This document shows positions 9,286 through 19,647 of a DNA stretch of 64,000 bases, in pieces. This DNA comes from Salinispora mooreana (GTDB taxonomy: Bacteria > Actinomycetota > Actinomycetes > Mycobacteriales > Micromonosporaceae). The translations under genes were made by a program, and so were the position numbers. The stretch is taken from the NCBI RefSeq assembly GCF_000379065.1, contig NZ_KB900614.1, forward strand, positions 2,595,149 to 2,659,148. Direction: 5' to 3'. Position 1 is the first letter of the stretch, and the number at the start of each line of letters is the position of its first letter. The notes beneath the pieces were generated by a model. That model saw only the letters and a list, made by a program, of their open reading frames with translations. It did no database searches and was not told the origin of the DNA.

Positions 9286-9845
9286 GATCGGCGACCGTAC
9301 CAAAGAATGGTTTCGCCGTACCGGCGGCTGCGCTCCCCGGTGACACCTGGCACCCAGCCGATCGGGCCGCTGCGACTCGACCGCTCCACGACGATGAGGG
9401 CCCCGGGCGCCAACCACCCGTTCTCGGCGAGCGCGGCGAGCACCGCGGAGACCTCCTCGTCCGGCACCGGGTAGGGCGGGTCGGCGAAGACCACGTCATA
9501 CGGGCCCTCTTCGGGGCCCGCGGCGAGCACGGTGGCGACCTTCCCGGCAACCAGGCGGGCCGCCGGACCGGTCCGCAGTGCGGCCATGTTCGCCCGGATC
9601 GTCCGGGCGGCCCGCGGGTTCGACTCGACCAAGAGCACGTGCGCGGCACCCCGGGAGAGCGCCTCCAGCCCCACCGCCCCGGACCCGGCGTAGAGGTCGG
9701 CGAAACGGGCCCCCTCCAGGTCGGCCGCCGCCTCAACGGCGCTGAACAGCGCCTCCCGGACCCGGTCGGAGGTCGGCCGCGTGCCGGCGCCGGGCGGGGC
9801 GGCGATCCGGCGTCCACCGAGCGCGCCCGCCACGATGCGCGTCAA
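9282..9845 (-). CDS. rsmD: 16S rRNA (guanine966-N2)-methyltransferase RsmD
   Basis: 187 residues with [18 protein letters not shown] at the N-terminus, the AdoMet-binding [18 protein letters not shown] and the catalytic DPPYP motif, all diagnostic for RsmD. I chose the TTG at 9845 because it gives the conserved N-terminus and is preceded by GGAG at seven bases; an upstream ATG in the same frame adds 31 residues with no family match. coaD follows with a four-base overlap. Confidence 0.93.
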   Translation of the reverse strand: MTRIVAGALGGRRIAAPPGAGTRPTSDRVREALFSAVEAAADLEGARFADLYAGSGAVGLEALSRGAAHVLLVESNPRAARTIRANMAALRTGPAARLVAGKVATVLAAGPEEGPYDVVFADPPYPVPDEEVSAVLAALAENGWLAPGALIVVERSSRSGPIGWVPGVTGERSRRYGETILWYGRRS

Positions 9846-10181
9846 CGCCTGCTCCTGGTCATGGTGCGACGCTACGTCACCTGTACCGGCCCGAGCACGT
9901 CCGGGCCGAACCGGGCCAGAAGTTACCCGACTCCGCACATCGGACAGTTATCACCCGACAACCCTCCGCCAATCAATGATCACGAATCGACAACATCACG
10001 CGAACCCCCTCATCCCGGCCCCCGAGATTGATCAAAAGCCAGTACAGTCACCATTTGTGCGCCCGCTCCGGCGAGCGCAGCCTGTGCCCAGGCGAGCGCC
10101 GTGAGCCCGCGGTCCACGCCAATGTCGCCGCTATCTCCCGCCCGCCGGGCACGTCGTCCAATCCCTCATTCAGGAGCAGAC
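9846..10181. other. 336-base region upstream of the LPXTG gene
   Basis: Divergent upstream region of rsmD and the LPXTG-protein gene. It is relatively A/T-rich around 9945-10060. TTGATC at about 10028 and TACAGT shortly after are too close together to be a normal -35/-10 pair. No gene is supported here. Confidence 0.3.
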
Positions 10182-11381
10182 GTGAACCGTCTCCATGCCC
10201 TATTCCGACGTGTCAGCGCCGTCGCCGCGGGCACCCTGCTCGGCCTCACCGGAGTGGCAATCTTCGCCGCCCCCGCCAGCGCCCACCACAGCAACGTCAC
10301 GGGCACGGCCAAGTGCGACGCCGCCACCGGCGAGTGGGTTGTCACCTGGAACATCAAGAGCGAAAGCACCCCGGATAAGGTCAAGAAGTTCAAGCTGGCC
10401 GAGGTCGTGGCCAAGACCTACGTCGGCGGGAAGGCCACCAAGGTCACCATCCCCGACCTCCCCGTCACCGACGGTGAGAAGTACCCGTACAAGGTCAAGA
10501 AGACGCTGACCGCCAAACAGCGGGTGCCCGGCGACGTTCGCATGGCGTCGCTGGCCATCAAGGTCACATGGGACAACGGTTACACCGAACAGCGGTGGAG
10601 CAAGGCGACGGTCAATTTCTGCGGCACCTGCGAGGCGCCGAAGCCGACGCCGACCCCGTCGGCCTCCGAGCCGCCGACGCCGACGCCGACGCCGACGACC
10701 TCCGAGCCGCCGACGCCGACGGCCCCCAACCCGACGGCGAGCATCCAGGCTGACTGCGAGGGCATCGCCCACGTCACCCTCAACAACGCCGACGACGCGA
10801 CCGCCCCGGCGAAGTTCACCGTCAAGGGCGGCGACGACATCATCGAGCAGGTGGAGGTCAAGCCCGGCCAGAGCACCACGGTGGAGGTTCCGGCGGAGCA
10901 GGCGGCCACGATCACGGTGACCGTCGAGGGCCGCACGAAGCCGCTCTTCGAAGGTGCGCCGGAGCCGGCCGACGACTGCGTCAAGCCGGGCGAGCCGACC
11001 GGCGCCTACAAGTCCACCTGTGACGAGCTGATCTTCGAGATCAACAACCCCGAGGACGGCGAGACCACCACCGCGACCTTCACCCCGAACAAGGGTGAGC
11101 CGCAGACGCTGACCGTCGAGCCGGGCATGAGCGGCACCGTGTCCTTCCCGGCCGAGGAGGGCCTGATCGTCACGCCGAGCGGCGAGGGCATCGAGAACCC
11201 CGAGCCGATCGCCTGGAAGAAGCCGGCGGACTGCACTCCCGGTGAGGGCGGCGGCGAGCCGGGCCTGCCGGTGACCGGTGCCGCGGCTGGCGGCATCGCC
11301 GCCGGCGCCGCCGTGCTGCTGGCCGTCGGTGGCGGCCTGTTCGTCATGGCCCGTCGTCGCAAGCTCCGGTTCACCGCCTGA
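10182..11381 (+). CDS. Secreted cell-wall protein with LPXTG sorting signal
   Basis: 399 residues. A Sec signal peptide (basic start, hydrophobic stretch, ASAHH near residue 33) is followed by two or three beta-rich repeats around a Pro/Thr linker (PTPTPSASEPPTPT, about residues 155-185). The C-terminus has a sortase sorting signal: LPVTG near residue 363, a hydrophobic segment and RRRKLRFTA. The protein is therefore probably anchored to peptidoglycan. The GTG at 10182 has AGGAG just upstream. Function is unknown; the architecture resembles surface display proteins of filamentous actinomycetes. Confidence 0.88.
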   Translation: MNRLHALFRRVSAVAAGTLLGLTGVAIFAAPASAHHSNVTGTAKCDAATGEWVVTWNIKSESTPDKVKKFKLAEVVAKTYVGGKATKVTIPDLPVTDGEKYPYKVKKTLTAKQRVPGDVRMASLAIKVTWDNGYTEQRWSKATVNFCGTCEAPKPTPTPSASEPPTPTPTPTTSEPPTPTAPNPTASIQADCEGIAHVTLNNADDATAPAKFTVKGGDDIIEQVEVKPGQSTTVEVPAEQAATITVTVEGRTKPLFEGAPEPADDCVKPGEPTGAYKSTCDELIFEINNPEDGETTTATFTPNKGEPQTLTVEPGMSGTVSFPAEEGLIVTPSGEGIENPEPIAWKKPADCTPGEGGGEPGLPVTGAAAGGIAAGAAVLLAVGGGLFVMARRRKLRFTA

Positions 11382-11402
11382 GCTAAGGGTTACTGACCGC
11401 TG

Positions 11403-11434
11403 AGGGCGGGCCGACCGGCTGGTCGGCCCGCCCT
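11403..11434 (+). terminator. Perfect 14-bp hairpin after the LPXTG gene
   Basis: AGGGCGGGCCGACC pairs with GGTCGGCCCGCCCT around a GGCT loop. It stands between converging genes (LPXTG protein and recG). Confidence 0.8.
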
Positions 11435-11518
11435 TGGTCATTGGGCCCGTCCGGGCAGCAGCACGACCGCATCGTCCGCAGACCGGTGCCCGTCCGGCGC
11501 ACCGCCGCCGTGACGCGG

Positions 11519-13720
11519 CTACCCCTTCTCCAGATACTCGGCGCGGTTCGCGTCCACCAGGGCCGCCACCGACGCCGCCAACGCCGGATGGCGCACCAGC
11601 TCCGGATCCTCCTCGACCAGGTTGCTCGCCTCGGTCCGGGCATCGCGGATCAGGTCCGCGTCCCGTAGCAGCGACAGCAGCCGCAGGTGCGAGCGGCGAC
11701 CGGACTGGGTGGCGCCGAGCACATCGCCCTCGCGGCGCTGTTCCAGATCAAGCTCGGCGAGCGTGAAACCATCCGTTGTCGACCCCACCGCGTCCAGCCG
11801 CTCCCGCGCCGAGCTGCCCTCCACCGCCTCGGTCACCAGCAGGCAGAGCCCCGCCGCGGAGCCACGGCCGACCCGACCGCGCAGCTGATGCAGCTGGGAC
11901 ACCCCGAACCGGTCCGCGTCCAGCACGATCATCACGGTGGCGTTCGGAACGTCCACCCCGACCTCGACCACGGTGGTGGCCACCAGCACGTCCAGCTCAC
12001 CAGCGGCGAAGGAACGCATCACCGCGTCCTTCTCCTCCGCGGGAAGCCGACCGTGCAGCACCCCGATCCGCAGCCCGTGCAGCGGCCCCTCGGCGAGCAG
12101 CGGCGCCACCTCGGTCACCGCGAGCGGTGGCCGCCGCGCGGTGTCGTCCTCCGGCGCCGCCTCCTCGTCGGAGGAGGGGCCGTCGCCGATGCGCGGGCAG
12201 ACCACATACGCCTGGTGGCCGGCGGTGACCTCCTCCCGCAGCCGACGCCACGCCCGGTCCAGGAACGCCGGCTTCTCCGCGGCTGGAACCACGTGCGACG
12301 CGATCGGCGAGCGCCCCCGCGGTAGCTGCGACAGGGTGGAGACCTCCAGGTCTCCATAGACGGTCATGGCCACCGTACGCGGAATCGGGGTGGCCGTCAT
12401 GACCAGCACGTGCGGCGGCTGCTCCGCCTTCGCCCGCAGCGCGTCCCGCTGCTCGACGCCGAAGCGGTGCTGCTCGTCCACCACCACCAGACCGAGATCG
12501 GCGAAGTCGACGCCCTCGTACAGCAGGGCGTGCGTGCCCAGCACGATCCCGGCGGCGCCGCTGCGCACCTCGCCCAGCGCCCGGCGGCGGGCCGCGGCAC
12601 CCAACGATCCGGTGACCAGCTCCACCCGAGTGGCGTGCTCGGCGGCGTCCAGCTCGCCCGCCCGCCCCAGCGACCCAAGCAGGTCGAGGATGCCGCGGTA
12701 GTGCTGGGCGGCGAGCACCTCGGTCGGGGCCAGCAGCGCGGCCTGGCCACCGGCATCCACCACCTGCAGCATCGCACGCAGCGCGACCACCGTCTTGCCG
12801 GAACCGACCTCGCCCTGAAGTAGCCGGTGCATCGGATGGGCGGCGGCCAGGTCCGTGGCGATCTCGGTGCCGACCTCCCGTTGGCCGTCGGTCAGCTGGT
12901 AGGGCAGGCGGGCGTCGAAGGCGTCTCGCAGGCCACCGTCCACCCCGGGCCGTGGTCGGGCTGGACGGTCGGCCGCCTGCCGCTTGCGCCGCACCAGGGT
13001 GAGCTGCACCGCGAAGGCCTCATCCCACTTGAGCCGGCGGCGGGCCCGGTAGAGCGCCTCCTTACTGGAGGGCCGGTGCACCTCGCGCAGGGCGACGCCG
13101 AGGCCGACCAGGTTACGAGCGCTCCGCACGGTAGCCGGTACCGGATCCGCCGGTGGGTCGACAGTGTCCAGTACGACCCGCACGCACCGGGCGATCACCC
13201 ACGTCGGCACCGCCGCGGCGGCCGGGTAGACCGGGATCAACGCACCCGCGAACTCCTCGACCTCCTCGCTGGCCGCCACCTCACCCTCGTCGCCGGCGCC
13301 GAGGAGCACGTACTCCGGGCCGTTGAGCTGCCGGCGGCCCCGAAACTCGGTGACCTTGCCGGCGAACAGTCCCCACCGGCCGGGGCGCAGATCCCGCTCG
13401 CGCCAGACCTGGTTGCCGAAGAAGGTCAGGGACAACGTGCCTCCCGAGCCGTCGCCGACCGTCACCTCCAGCAGATTTCCGCGGCGCTGGCGCATCGGAC
13501 GTACGGCGGTGCGCTGCACCTGGGCCAGCACGGTGACCTGCTCACCGACCTCAAGCGACCGAATGTCGGTGTGCTCACCGCGCTCGTCGTACCGGCGGGG
13601 GACGTGGTAGAGCAGGTCACCCGCCGTGTGCAGGTCGAGATGGGTGGCGAGCGCCTTGGCCGTCTTCGCCCCGACCAGCTTGCCCAACGGAGTGTCGACG
13701 GTGGCCTGGTCGGCGGTCAT
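11519..13720 (-). CDS. recG: ATP-dependent DNA helicase RecG
   Basis: 733 residues. RecG remodels stalled forks and branched recombination intermediates. The N-terminal wedge (OB-fold) domain is followed by helicase motifs: Walker A GEVGSGKT near residue 303, Walker [14 protein letters not shown] near 415, TATPIPRT, and motif [15 protein letters not shown] near 640. Length is typical. The start overlaps the stop of the upstream DAK2-domain gene by four bases. Confidence 0.97.
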   Translation of the reverse strand: MTADQATVDTPLGKLVGAKTAKALATHLDLHTAGDLLYHVPRRYDERGEHTDIRSLEVGEQVTVLAQVQRTAVRPMRQRRGNLLEVTVGDGSGGTLSLTFFGNQVWRERDLRPGRWGLFAGKVTEFRGRRQLNGPEYVLLGAGDEGEVAASEEVEEFAGALIPVYPAAAAVPTWVIARCVRVVLDTVDPPADPVPATVRSARNLVGLGVALREVHRPSSKEALYRARRRLKWDEAFAVQLTLVRRKRQAADRPARPRPGVDGGLRDAFDARLPYQLTDGQREVGTEIATDLAAAHPMHRLLQGEVGSGKTVVALRAMLQVVDAGGQAALLAPTEVLAAQHYRGILDLLGSLGRAGELDAAEHATRVELVTGSLGAAARRRALGEVRSGAAGIVLGTHALLYEGVDFADLGLVVVDEQHRFGVEQRDALRAKAEQPPHVLVMTATPIPRTVAMTVYGDLEVSTLSQLPRGRSPIASHVVPAAEKPAFLDRAWRRLREEVTAGHQAYVVCPRIGDGPSSDEEAAPEDDTARRPPLAVTEVAPLLAEGPLHGLRIGVLHGRLPAEEKDAVMRSFAAGELDVLVATTVVEVGVDVPNATVMIVLDADRFGVSQLHQLRGRVGRGSAAGLCLLVTEAVEGSSARERLDAVGSTTDGFTLAELDLEQRREGDVLGATQSGRRSHLRLLSLLRDADLIRDARTEASNLVEEDPELVRHPALAASVAALVDANRAEYLEKG

Positions 13721-15336
13721 TCGACCCCCACCAGGAGCGGGTGGTGCGGCTGCCCGCCCTGGTACACCTGCACCTCGACGAACGGCCAGGAGTGGACCAC
13801 GTGCTCGCGGACCGCCTCGGTCAGGCCGGCGGGGGCGTCCGCCCCGACCAACAGGGTCACCAGCTCGCCACCGCCGCCGAGCATCCGGTCGACCACGGCG
13901 GTGCAGGTGTCGAGCAGGTCCACCCCGATGAGGTGCACCTCGCCGTCAACCAGGGCGAGCACGTCCCCCGGGCGGCAGGGGCCGGCGACGGTCAGGGCCG
14001 CCCGGCTGGCACGGCAGACCTCCGCGTACCGGCAGGCGCCGGCGGCCTCGGCCATCGCGATCACGTCGTCCTCGAAGCGCCGACCCGGATCCCGGACGGC
14101 GAGCGCGGCGAGCGCCTGCACCGGCGACCGGGTCGGGACCACGCTGACCTTGACGCCGAGCAGCGATGCCGCCCGGGCCGCGTCGTTCGCCATCGCCTGG
14201 GTGTCCGGGTCGTTGGGCAGCACCACGACGTGGGCAGCGCCGGTGGCACGGACGGCGGTCAACAGCTCATCGGCGGAGGAGATGTCCTCCAGCACCGTCG
14301 CCTCCGCCGCGGTGCAGAGCTCGACGATGCCAACCCCGGTGGCCACCACCACCGCCGCCCGGCGGTCCGGGGCCGGGTCGGGCCCGGGCGACGCGGGCGG
14401 CCGGGGCAGGTCGGCGAAGCGGGTCACCACGATCCGGTGCGGACGACCGGCGACCACTCCCGCCTCGATTGCCGCGCCGACATCGTCAACGTGCACGTGC
14501 ACGTTCCAGGTGCCGACCGCGCCGTCGCCGACGACCGCCAGCGAGTCGCCCAGGGCACCGAGCTCCTCGCGCAGCCGGGCCACCGCCGCCGGTTCGGCGT
14601 CGAGCAGGTACTGCACCTCGTAGGCGTACGTTGACCACCTGCTCTCGCGGGCGTCGTCGGCCGGCGGGTGGGACGACCGGCCGGTGAGCTCCGGACGCGC
14701 CGGACGCTCCCCGGTGACCACCTCGACCAGGGCGTCGAGCAGCAGGCAGAGGCCCCGCCCACCGGCATCAACCACACGGGCGCGGGCCAACGCCGGTAGC
14801 TGCTGGGGCGTTCGGCCGAGGGCTTGGGCGGCCTCGTCGGCCGCGGCCCGGGCCACCGTGCCCAGCTCGTCCCGGCCGGCCCGCTCGGCGGCGCGCGCTG
14901 CGGCGGTGGCCACGCTGAGCAGCGTCCCCTCGACCGGAGCGGCGACGGCGGCGTAGGCGGCGCTGGCGGCGGCGCGCAGGGCGGCGGCCAGCGCCCGGCC
15001 CCGCACCACCGGGACCGCGGCCAGCGCGTCAGCAAAGCCGCGCAGGATCTGCGCCAGGATCACGCCCGAGTTGCCCCGGGCGCCGAGCAGCGCGCCCCGG
15101 GCCATCAGCCGGAGCGCCCGCCCGTGCGGGGTGGGCCCGTCCTCGGGGAGCGGGTCCAGCTCCATCGCCAACGCCTGCTGCGCCGAGGTAAGGGTGAGTA
15201 CCAGGTTGGTGCCGGTATCACCGTCGGGTACCGGGTAGACATTGAGGTGGTCGATCTCGCCCTGGTGGCGCTTCAACGCGACCAGCCCACCTGCGCACCA
15301 ACGGCGGACCGCGGCGGCATCGAGGGTGTCCAGCAC
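13717..15336 (-). CDS. DAK2-domain (FakA/DhaL-like) kinase
   Basis: 539 residues. The N-terminal DhaL domain carries the Mg-ADP binding motif NVYPVPDGDTGTN near residue 35 and GARGNSGVILAQILRG near 95. The C-terminal part matches the DegV-like half of FakA-type proteins. In Firmicutes FakA phosphorylates fatty acids bound to FakB; the actinobacterial substrate is not established. I start the gene at the GTG at 15336, which gives the conserved VLDTLDAAAVRRW; the longer reading to 15516 overlaps the rpmB promoter. No ribosome site is visible, so the message may be leaderless. It is coupled to recG. Confidence 0.85.
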   Translation of the reverse strand: MLDTLDAAAVRRWCAGGLVALKRHQGEIDHLNVYPVPDGDTGTNLVLTLTSAQQALAMELDPLPEDGPTPHGRALRLMARGALLGARGNSGVILAQILRGFADALAAVPVVRGRALAAALRAAASAAYAAVAAPVEGTLLSVATAAARAAERAGRDELGTVARAAADEAAQALGRTPQQLPALARARVVDAGGRGLCLLLDALVEVVTGERPARPELTGRSSHPPADDARESRWSTYAYEVQYLLDAEPAAVARLREELGALGDSLAVVGDGAVGTWNVHVHVDDVGAAIEAGVVAGRPHRIVVTRFADLPRPPASPGPDPAPDRRAAVVVATGVGIVELCTAAEATVLEDISSADELLTAVRATGAAHVVVLPNDPDTQAMANDAARAASLLGVKVSVVPTRSPVQALAALAVRDPGRRFEDDVIAMAEAAGACRYAEVCRASRAALTVAGPCRPGDVLALVDGEVHLIGVDLLDTCTAVVDRMLGGGGELVTLLVGADAPAGLTEAVREHVVHSWPFVEVQVYQGGQPHHPLLVGVE

Positions 15337-15542
15337 GGGGAGTAGCCTACTGGCGCGCTCCGACCCGCGTCTGGCCCGGCGACACGTGCCGGGCGTGTCC
15401 GCGCGAGGCCAACTGGTTCGTGCCGAGCCGGGTGGGTCGGAGGGGGGTTGGGCGCCGCCAGCAGGCATCGGGTAACCTGGCCGGGTTGCCCGGGCAGCGC
15501 CTGGTGACGACCTCATGAACGGATCAATCCCAGGAGTATCCC

Positions 15543-15734
15543 GTGGCTAGCGTGTGCGACGTCTGTGGTAAGGGGCCGGGCTTCGGCCACAACGTGTCCC
15601 ACTCGCACCGGCGGACCAACCGCCGCTGGAACCCGAACATCCAGTCGGTGCGCACCCCGGCCGGTGGCGGCAACACCAAGAAGCTGAAGGTCTGCACGTC
15701 CTGCATCAAGGCCGGCAAGGTTACCCGCGCCTGA
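15543..15734 (+). CDS. rpmB: 50S ribosomal protein L28
   Basis: 63 residues starting [20 protein letters not shown]. The two Cys pairs (CDVC, CTSC) mark the zinc-binding form of L28. The GTG start at 15543 has AGGAG eight bases upstream. Transcribed divergently from the DAK2-domain gene. Confidence 0.97.
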   Translation: MASVCDVCGKGPGFGHNVSHSHRRTNRRWNPNIQSVRTPAGGGNTKKLKVCTSCIKAGKVTRA

Positions 15735-15757
15735 CGCGGTAACCCAGCCGGACCGCG

Positions 15758-15783
15758 CCGGCGGACCCCGACGGGTCCGCCGG
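15758..15783 (+). terminator. Hairpin after rpmB
   Basis: 11-bp stem CCGGCGGACCC / GGGTCCGCCGG with a CGAC loop, followed by TTTCGCG. It ends the rpmB message. Confidence 0.75.
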
Positions 15784-15855
15784 TTTCGCGTTACCGGGGC
15801 CGGGCGTCTCCGCACGCGGAGCCGGGGCCGGACACCTTCCGAGCAGGGCGCGGAG

Positions 15856-16323
15856 TCAGAGAGCACGGCCGAACGAGACGCAGCCCGGGGCATCCTTGTA
15901 GAAGCCGAAGTTCGGGATCTGCGCGTAGCCGGATGAACGGTACAGTGCGAGCGCCTCGGGTTGCCGATCGCCGCACTCCAGAACGATCCGCTGCCGGCCC
16001 TGCTCGCGCGCGGACTGTTCCACCGCCGCCAGGACGGCTCGGGCCACGCCCCGCCCCCGGGCGTGTGGTGCCACGTACATCCGCTTCAGCTCGGCGGTCT
16101 CGACCGACCCACCGTGGCTGCGCCAGCCGCCACAGGCCACCGACTCGCCGTCGAGGTGGGCGATGAGGAAGGTCCCGGCGGGCGGCTCGAACTCGACCGC
16201 GTCCACCGGGGTCTCGTCGCCGCTGCCGCCGTATCGCACGCCCAGATCGGCGAGGGCCGCCTTGATCAGCCGCTGCGCCGTCGGCGAGTCGAATCGGGTG
16301 GGGTAGATCCGCAGGTTCCGCAC
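15856..16323 (-). CDS. GNAT-family N-acetyltransferase
   Basis: 155 residues with the GNAT acetyl-CoA motif: LKRMYVAPHARGRGVARAVLAAVE (Q/R-x-x-G-x-G/A type) near residue 95, followed by ALALYRSSGYAQIPNF. The substrate cannot be told. I start at the GTG at 16323; extending further would overlap thiL, which ends at 16353. Ribosome site weak. Confidence 0.85.
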   Translation of the reverse strand: MRNLRIYPTRFDSPTAQRLIKAALADLGVRYGGSGDETPVDAVEFEPPAGTFLIAHLDGESVACGGWRSHGGSVETAELKRMYVAPHARGRGVARAVLAAVEQSAREQGRQRIVLECGDRQPEALALYRSSGYAQIPNFGFYKDAPGCVSFGRAL

Positions 16324-16352
16324 CAGTGCAGGGTACGACCCGTCCGGTGCGC

Positions 16353-17306
16353 CTACCGGAAGTGGTCCCAGCCGGCGGGCCCCTCCCACTGCCGACGGTC
16401 AACGGTCACCCCGGAGCCAGCGGTGACCGCACCGATCGGCTGCCAACCCGCCGGCAGCACCGCCGTCGGGGGGAAGGTCGCCACGAGGGCGTGGTCGTCC
16501 CCGCCGGTCAACAGCCAGGTGTACGGGTCAACGCCGAGCGCCTGGGCCGCGTCGCGCATCTGCCGGGGCACCGCGAAGGCGTCCCGCCGCACATCCACCG
16601 CCACCCCGCTCGCCTGGGCCACATGCCCCAGGTCGGCGAGGAGCCCGTCCGAAACATCGATCATTGCGGTCGCCCCGGCCCCGGCCGCCGTCGGTCCGGC
16701 CTGGTACGGCACCTCGGGTCGTCGGTACGCCTCGACCAGCAGCCGCGGTGTCCGGAAGCCTCGGGACAGGACGGTGAGGCCAGCCGCCGCGTACCCGGTC
16801 CGACCGGCGAGCGCCACGACGTCACCGGGCTGGGCCCCGGCCCGGGTCACCGGCGCCCGGCCGCCGAGATCACCGAGTGCGGTCACCGCGATGGTCAGGG
16901 TGGGACTCGCCGACATGTCCCCGCCCACCACGCTGGCCCCCACGACGGCGGCCTCCGCGGCCAGGCCGTCGGCGGTCTCCTCCGCCCACTCGGACGGCAG
17001 CTCCGGTGGCATGCAGAGGGCGACCAGCAGGGCGGTCGTGCGCGCACCCATCGCCGCGATGTCGGCGAGGTTCGCCGCGGCTGCCCGGTGCCCAATGTCC
17101 CGCGCTGCGGACCAGTCCCGGCGGAAGTGCCGCCCCTCCACCAACACGTCGGTGGAGGCGACAACCCGGGCGTCCGCGGCGGCCACCACCGCCGCATCGT
17201 CTCCGGGGCCGAGCAGGACGGTCGGTCCGTACGACAACCGAGCGGTAACCCGGTCGATCAGACCGAACTCGCCCAGCCCCACGACACCGTTGCCGCGTTC
17301 GCTCAC
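16353..17306 (-). CDS. thiL: Thiamine-monophosphate kinase
   Basis: ThiL phosphorylates thiamine monophosphate to the active diphosphate. The 317-residue protein begins with GLGEFGLIDRV, then LLGPGDDAAVV and the Mg-binding STDVLVEGRHF, and later MIDVSDGLLADLGH and TGGDDHALVAT, all typical for the family. Confidence 0.95.
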   Translation of the reverse strand: MSERGNGVVGLGEFGLIDRVTARLSYGPTVLLGPGDDAAVVAAADARVVASTDVLVEGRHFRRDWSAARDIGHRAAAANLADIAAMGARTTALLVALCMPPELPSEWAEETADGLAAEAAVVGASVVGGDMSASPTLTIAVTALGDLGGRAPVTRAGAQPGDVVALAGRTGYAAAGLTVLSRGFRTPRLLVEAYRRPEVPYQAGPTAAGAGATAMIDVSDGLLADLGHVAQASGVAVDVRRDAFAVPRQMRDAAQALGVDPYTWLLTGGDDHALVATFPPTAVLPAGWQPIGAVTAGSGVTVDRRQWEGPAGWDHFR

Positions 17307-17402
17307 CGCTTCTCCTTCTCCGCCGATCGGAATCCGGCCTGGTCGGTAGGGTATTTTCTCCCTTCGGGCCGCTCATCCGGCGGCGATGGAGGGAGGTCGA
17401 AC

Positions 17403-17636
17403 GTGGTACAGGCGTACATACTCATCCAGACAGAGGTCGGCCAGGCGCGTGACGTGGCCGGTCAGATCGCGAAGATTACCGGCGTTGTCCGCGTCGACGC
17501 CGTCACCGGGCCCTATGACGTGGTGCTGCTCTGCGAAGCGAAGACCGTGGACGAGCTCGGCGACCTCATCGTCAGCAAGGTGCAGATGGTGCCCGGAATC
17601 ACCCGCACCCTCACCTGTTCGGTGGTGCGTCTCTAA
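17403..17636 (+). CDS. Lrp/AsnC ligand-binding (RAM) domain protein
   Basis: 77 residues, consisting only of the effector-binding domain of Lrp/AsnC regulators (AYILIQTEVGQARDVAGQI..., VDAVTGPYDVVLLCEA); there is no DNA-binding domain. Such stand-alone RAM proteins are common in actinobacteria and probably sense small metabolites. The GTG start has GGAGGGAGG upstream. The stop abuts the start of the DUF3515 gene directly. Confidence 0.9.
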   Translation: MVQAYILIQTEVGQARDVAGQIAKITGVVRVDAVTGPYDVVLLCEAKTVDELGDLIVSKVQMVPGITRTLTCSVVRL

Positions 17637-18308
17637 GTGAGCAGGCTGCCCGACGAATCCGATACCACCACCGCCCACCACGACGCACCCGTCCCGGAGG
17701 ACGACACCGCTACCGACGGCGCCGAAGGGTCCCCGCAGGGCGGCCGGGACCGCTCCAACCGCGGCGCGGCCCTGATCGCGACGGCGGTCGCGCTCCCGGC
17801 GACCGTGCTGGCCGGCGTCGTGGCGTTCACCCAGTTCGCCCCGGATCAGCCGGAGCCCGGGTCGAATTCGGCGACCACCCCCGCGCCGCTGTCGACCGCC
17901 GCGGTGGAGATGGCCGCTCCGGCCCTGGCCGAGCGCCCCGCCACCGTCTGCCGTGCCCTGCTCTCCCAGCTTCCGCCGGCGATCCGGGAACTGCCGCAGC
18001 GTCCGGTCACCGCCGGCCCCGAGCAGAACGCCGCGTACGGTGACCCAGCCCTCACCGTGGCCTGCGGCGGCGCGGCACCGACCTTCGCCGACACCGACAA
18101 GCTCTGGTTGGTCAACCGGGTCTGCTGGTACGGCAGTGAAGCGGAGGGCAGCACCGTGCTGAGCACCGTCGACCGGGAGACGACGGTCACGGTCCGGGTG
18201 CCCGACGGCTACGACCAGCCGCTCCAGTGGGTCTCCCCCGTCTCGGAAACGATCATCTCTACGGTCCCCTCCATTGACGATGCCCCGACCGGCTGCCGCC
18301 CCGGGTAG
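17637..18308 (+). CDS. DUF3515 membrane-anchored protein
   Basis: 223 residues: about 40 hydrophilic residues, one membrane segment near 44-66 (GAALIATAVALPATVLAGVVAF), then an outside domain with four cysteines (TVCRAL, VACGG, NRVCWYG, TGCRPG) of the DUF3515 family. The GTG start directly follows the TAA of the RAM gene, so the two are one operon. Function unknown. Confidence 0.85.
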   Translation: MSRLPDESDTTTAHHDAPVPEDDTATDGAEGSPQGGRDRSNRGAALIATAVALPATVLAGVVAFTQFAPDQPEPGSNSATTPAPLSTAAVEMAAPALAERPATVCRALLSQLPPAIRELPQRPVTAGPEQNAAYGDPALTVACGGAAPTFADTDKLWLVNRVCWYGSEAEGSTVLSTVDRETTVTVRVPDGYDQPLQWVSPVSETIISTVPSIDDAPTGCRPG

Positions 18309-18383
18309 ACCCCGTCAACGGGCCGCCGCCACGGCGACCGGACCTGCCGGAACGGCAACCCTGGCGCGCGGCGGCGGGGCGGG

Positions 18384-19490
18384 TCAACGCAGGCCGCCCC
18401 CACGGTGCAGTGCGGTCCGGATGAGGCGGTTGATCAGCTTCGGGTACTCCAGACCGGCGGCCGCCCACATCCGCGGGAACATCGACGACGGGGTGAAGCC
18501 GGGCATCGTGTTCACCTCGTTGAGGTAGACATCCAGCTCGGGGGTGACGAAGAAGTCAGCCCGCGCCAGTCCGGCGCAGTCGAGCGCGGTGAAGGCGCGG
18601 ACCGCGTACTCCTGTACCTGGCGGGTCACCCGCTCCGGCAGGTTGGCGGGGATGTCGTACTCAGAGGCGAGATCGGCGTCGATATACTTCGCCTCGAAGT
18701 CGTAGAAGTCGTGCTCCCCGACCACCCGGATCTCGGCGAGCACGGACGCTTCCGGTGCCCCACCGGCCTCGCCCTCCAGCACCCCGCACTCGATCTCGCG
18801 GCCGACGACCGCGCCCTCGACGAGGACCTTGGAATCGATCTCCCGGGCAGTGGCGACCGCGTCGTCCAGGGCCGCCCAGTCGCTGATCTTGGTGATCCCG
18901 AAGGACGAACCGGCCCGGGAGGGCTTGATGAAGACCGGCAGGCCGAGGCGCTGCTTGTCCTGCTCGGTCAAGGTCATGCCGCTGCGCAGCACCACGTAGG
19001 GGCCAACCGGAATCCCCTCGGCGGCGCAGAGTTTCTTGGTGAACTCCTTGTCCATGGCGGCGGCGGAGGCGAAGACGTTCGCCCCGACGTACGGGATGCC
19101 GGCCATTTCCAGCATCCCCTGGATGCTGCCGTCCTCCCCGTAAGCTCCGTGCAGGACCGGAAACACCACGTCCACGTCGGCGAGGGCGCGGGGCCCCGCG
19201 GTCGCGTCGAGTACCAGCAGCCCACTGTTGCTCGGGTCAGCGTTCAGCATGACGGCGTCCCCGGACTCCGCGGTGATCTCCGGCAACCGCCGGGCACTGA
19301 TCGCGAGCTGGTCCGGATCACCTCCGGTCAACACCCACTGGCCGGCGCGGCTGATCCCTACCGGCACGATGTCGTACTCGTCGGGGTCGAGCGCCGCCAA
19401 CACGCTGCCGGCACTGACACAGGAAATGCCGTGTTCCGGGCTGCGTCCGCCGAACACGACCGCCACGCGGGTCTTGCCTGGGGTGGTCAC
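18384..19490 (-). CDS. ddl: D-alanine--D-alanine ligase
   Basis: Ddl makes the D-Ala-D-Ala dipeptide of peptidoglycan. The 368-residue ATP-grasp protein has VVFGGRSPEHGISCVSAGS at the N-terminus, HGAYGEDGSIQGMLEMAGIPYVG, the FIKPSRAGSSFGI nucleotide-binding loop, and LARADFFV ... LNEVNTMPGFTPSSMFP at the end. The gene stands alone. Confidence 0.96.
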   Translation of the reverse strand: MTTPGKTRVAVVFGGRSPEHGISCVSAGSVLAALDPDEYDIVPVGISRAGQWVLTGGDPDQLAISARRLPEITAESGDAVMLNADPSNSGLLVLDATAGPRALADVDVVFPVLHGAYGEDGSIQGMLEMAGIPYVGANVFASAAAMDKEFTKKLCAAEGIPVGPYVVLRSGMTLTEQDKQRLGLPVFIKPSRAGSSFGITKISDWAALDDAVATAREIDSKVLVEGAVVGREIECGVLEGEAGGAPEASVLAEIRVVGEHDFYDFEAKYIDADLASEYDIPANLPERVTRQVQEYAVRAFTALDCAGLARADFFVTPELDVYLNEVNTMPGFTPSSMFPRMWAAAGLEYPKLINRLIRTALHRGGGLR

Positions 19491-19614
19491 TGGCCCTCAC
19501 CTCTTTGTCGGCTCGTCGCATCTGCCGGGGCGCTCACCTTGGTGACCTTACTGTGCGTGGCGAACGTCGGCGGGCGATACCCCGTTGAGAGCCCGCGGGC
19601 CGAGCAACTAGCCG

Positions 19615-19647
19615 CCCCACAATACGGTGGGTAACCGAATTGTGGGG
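19615..19647. promoter_or_regulatory. Two-part inverted repeat between ddl and a hypothetical gene
   Basis: CCCCACAAT pairs with ATTGTGGGG, and inside it CGGT pairs with ACCG, separated by one symmetrical A/A mismatch. No T-tract follows on either strand, so it looks more like an operator or RNA element than a terminator. The 224-base gap is otherwise without genes. Confidence 0.4.
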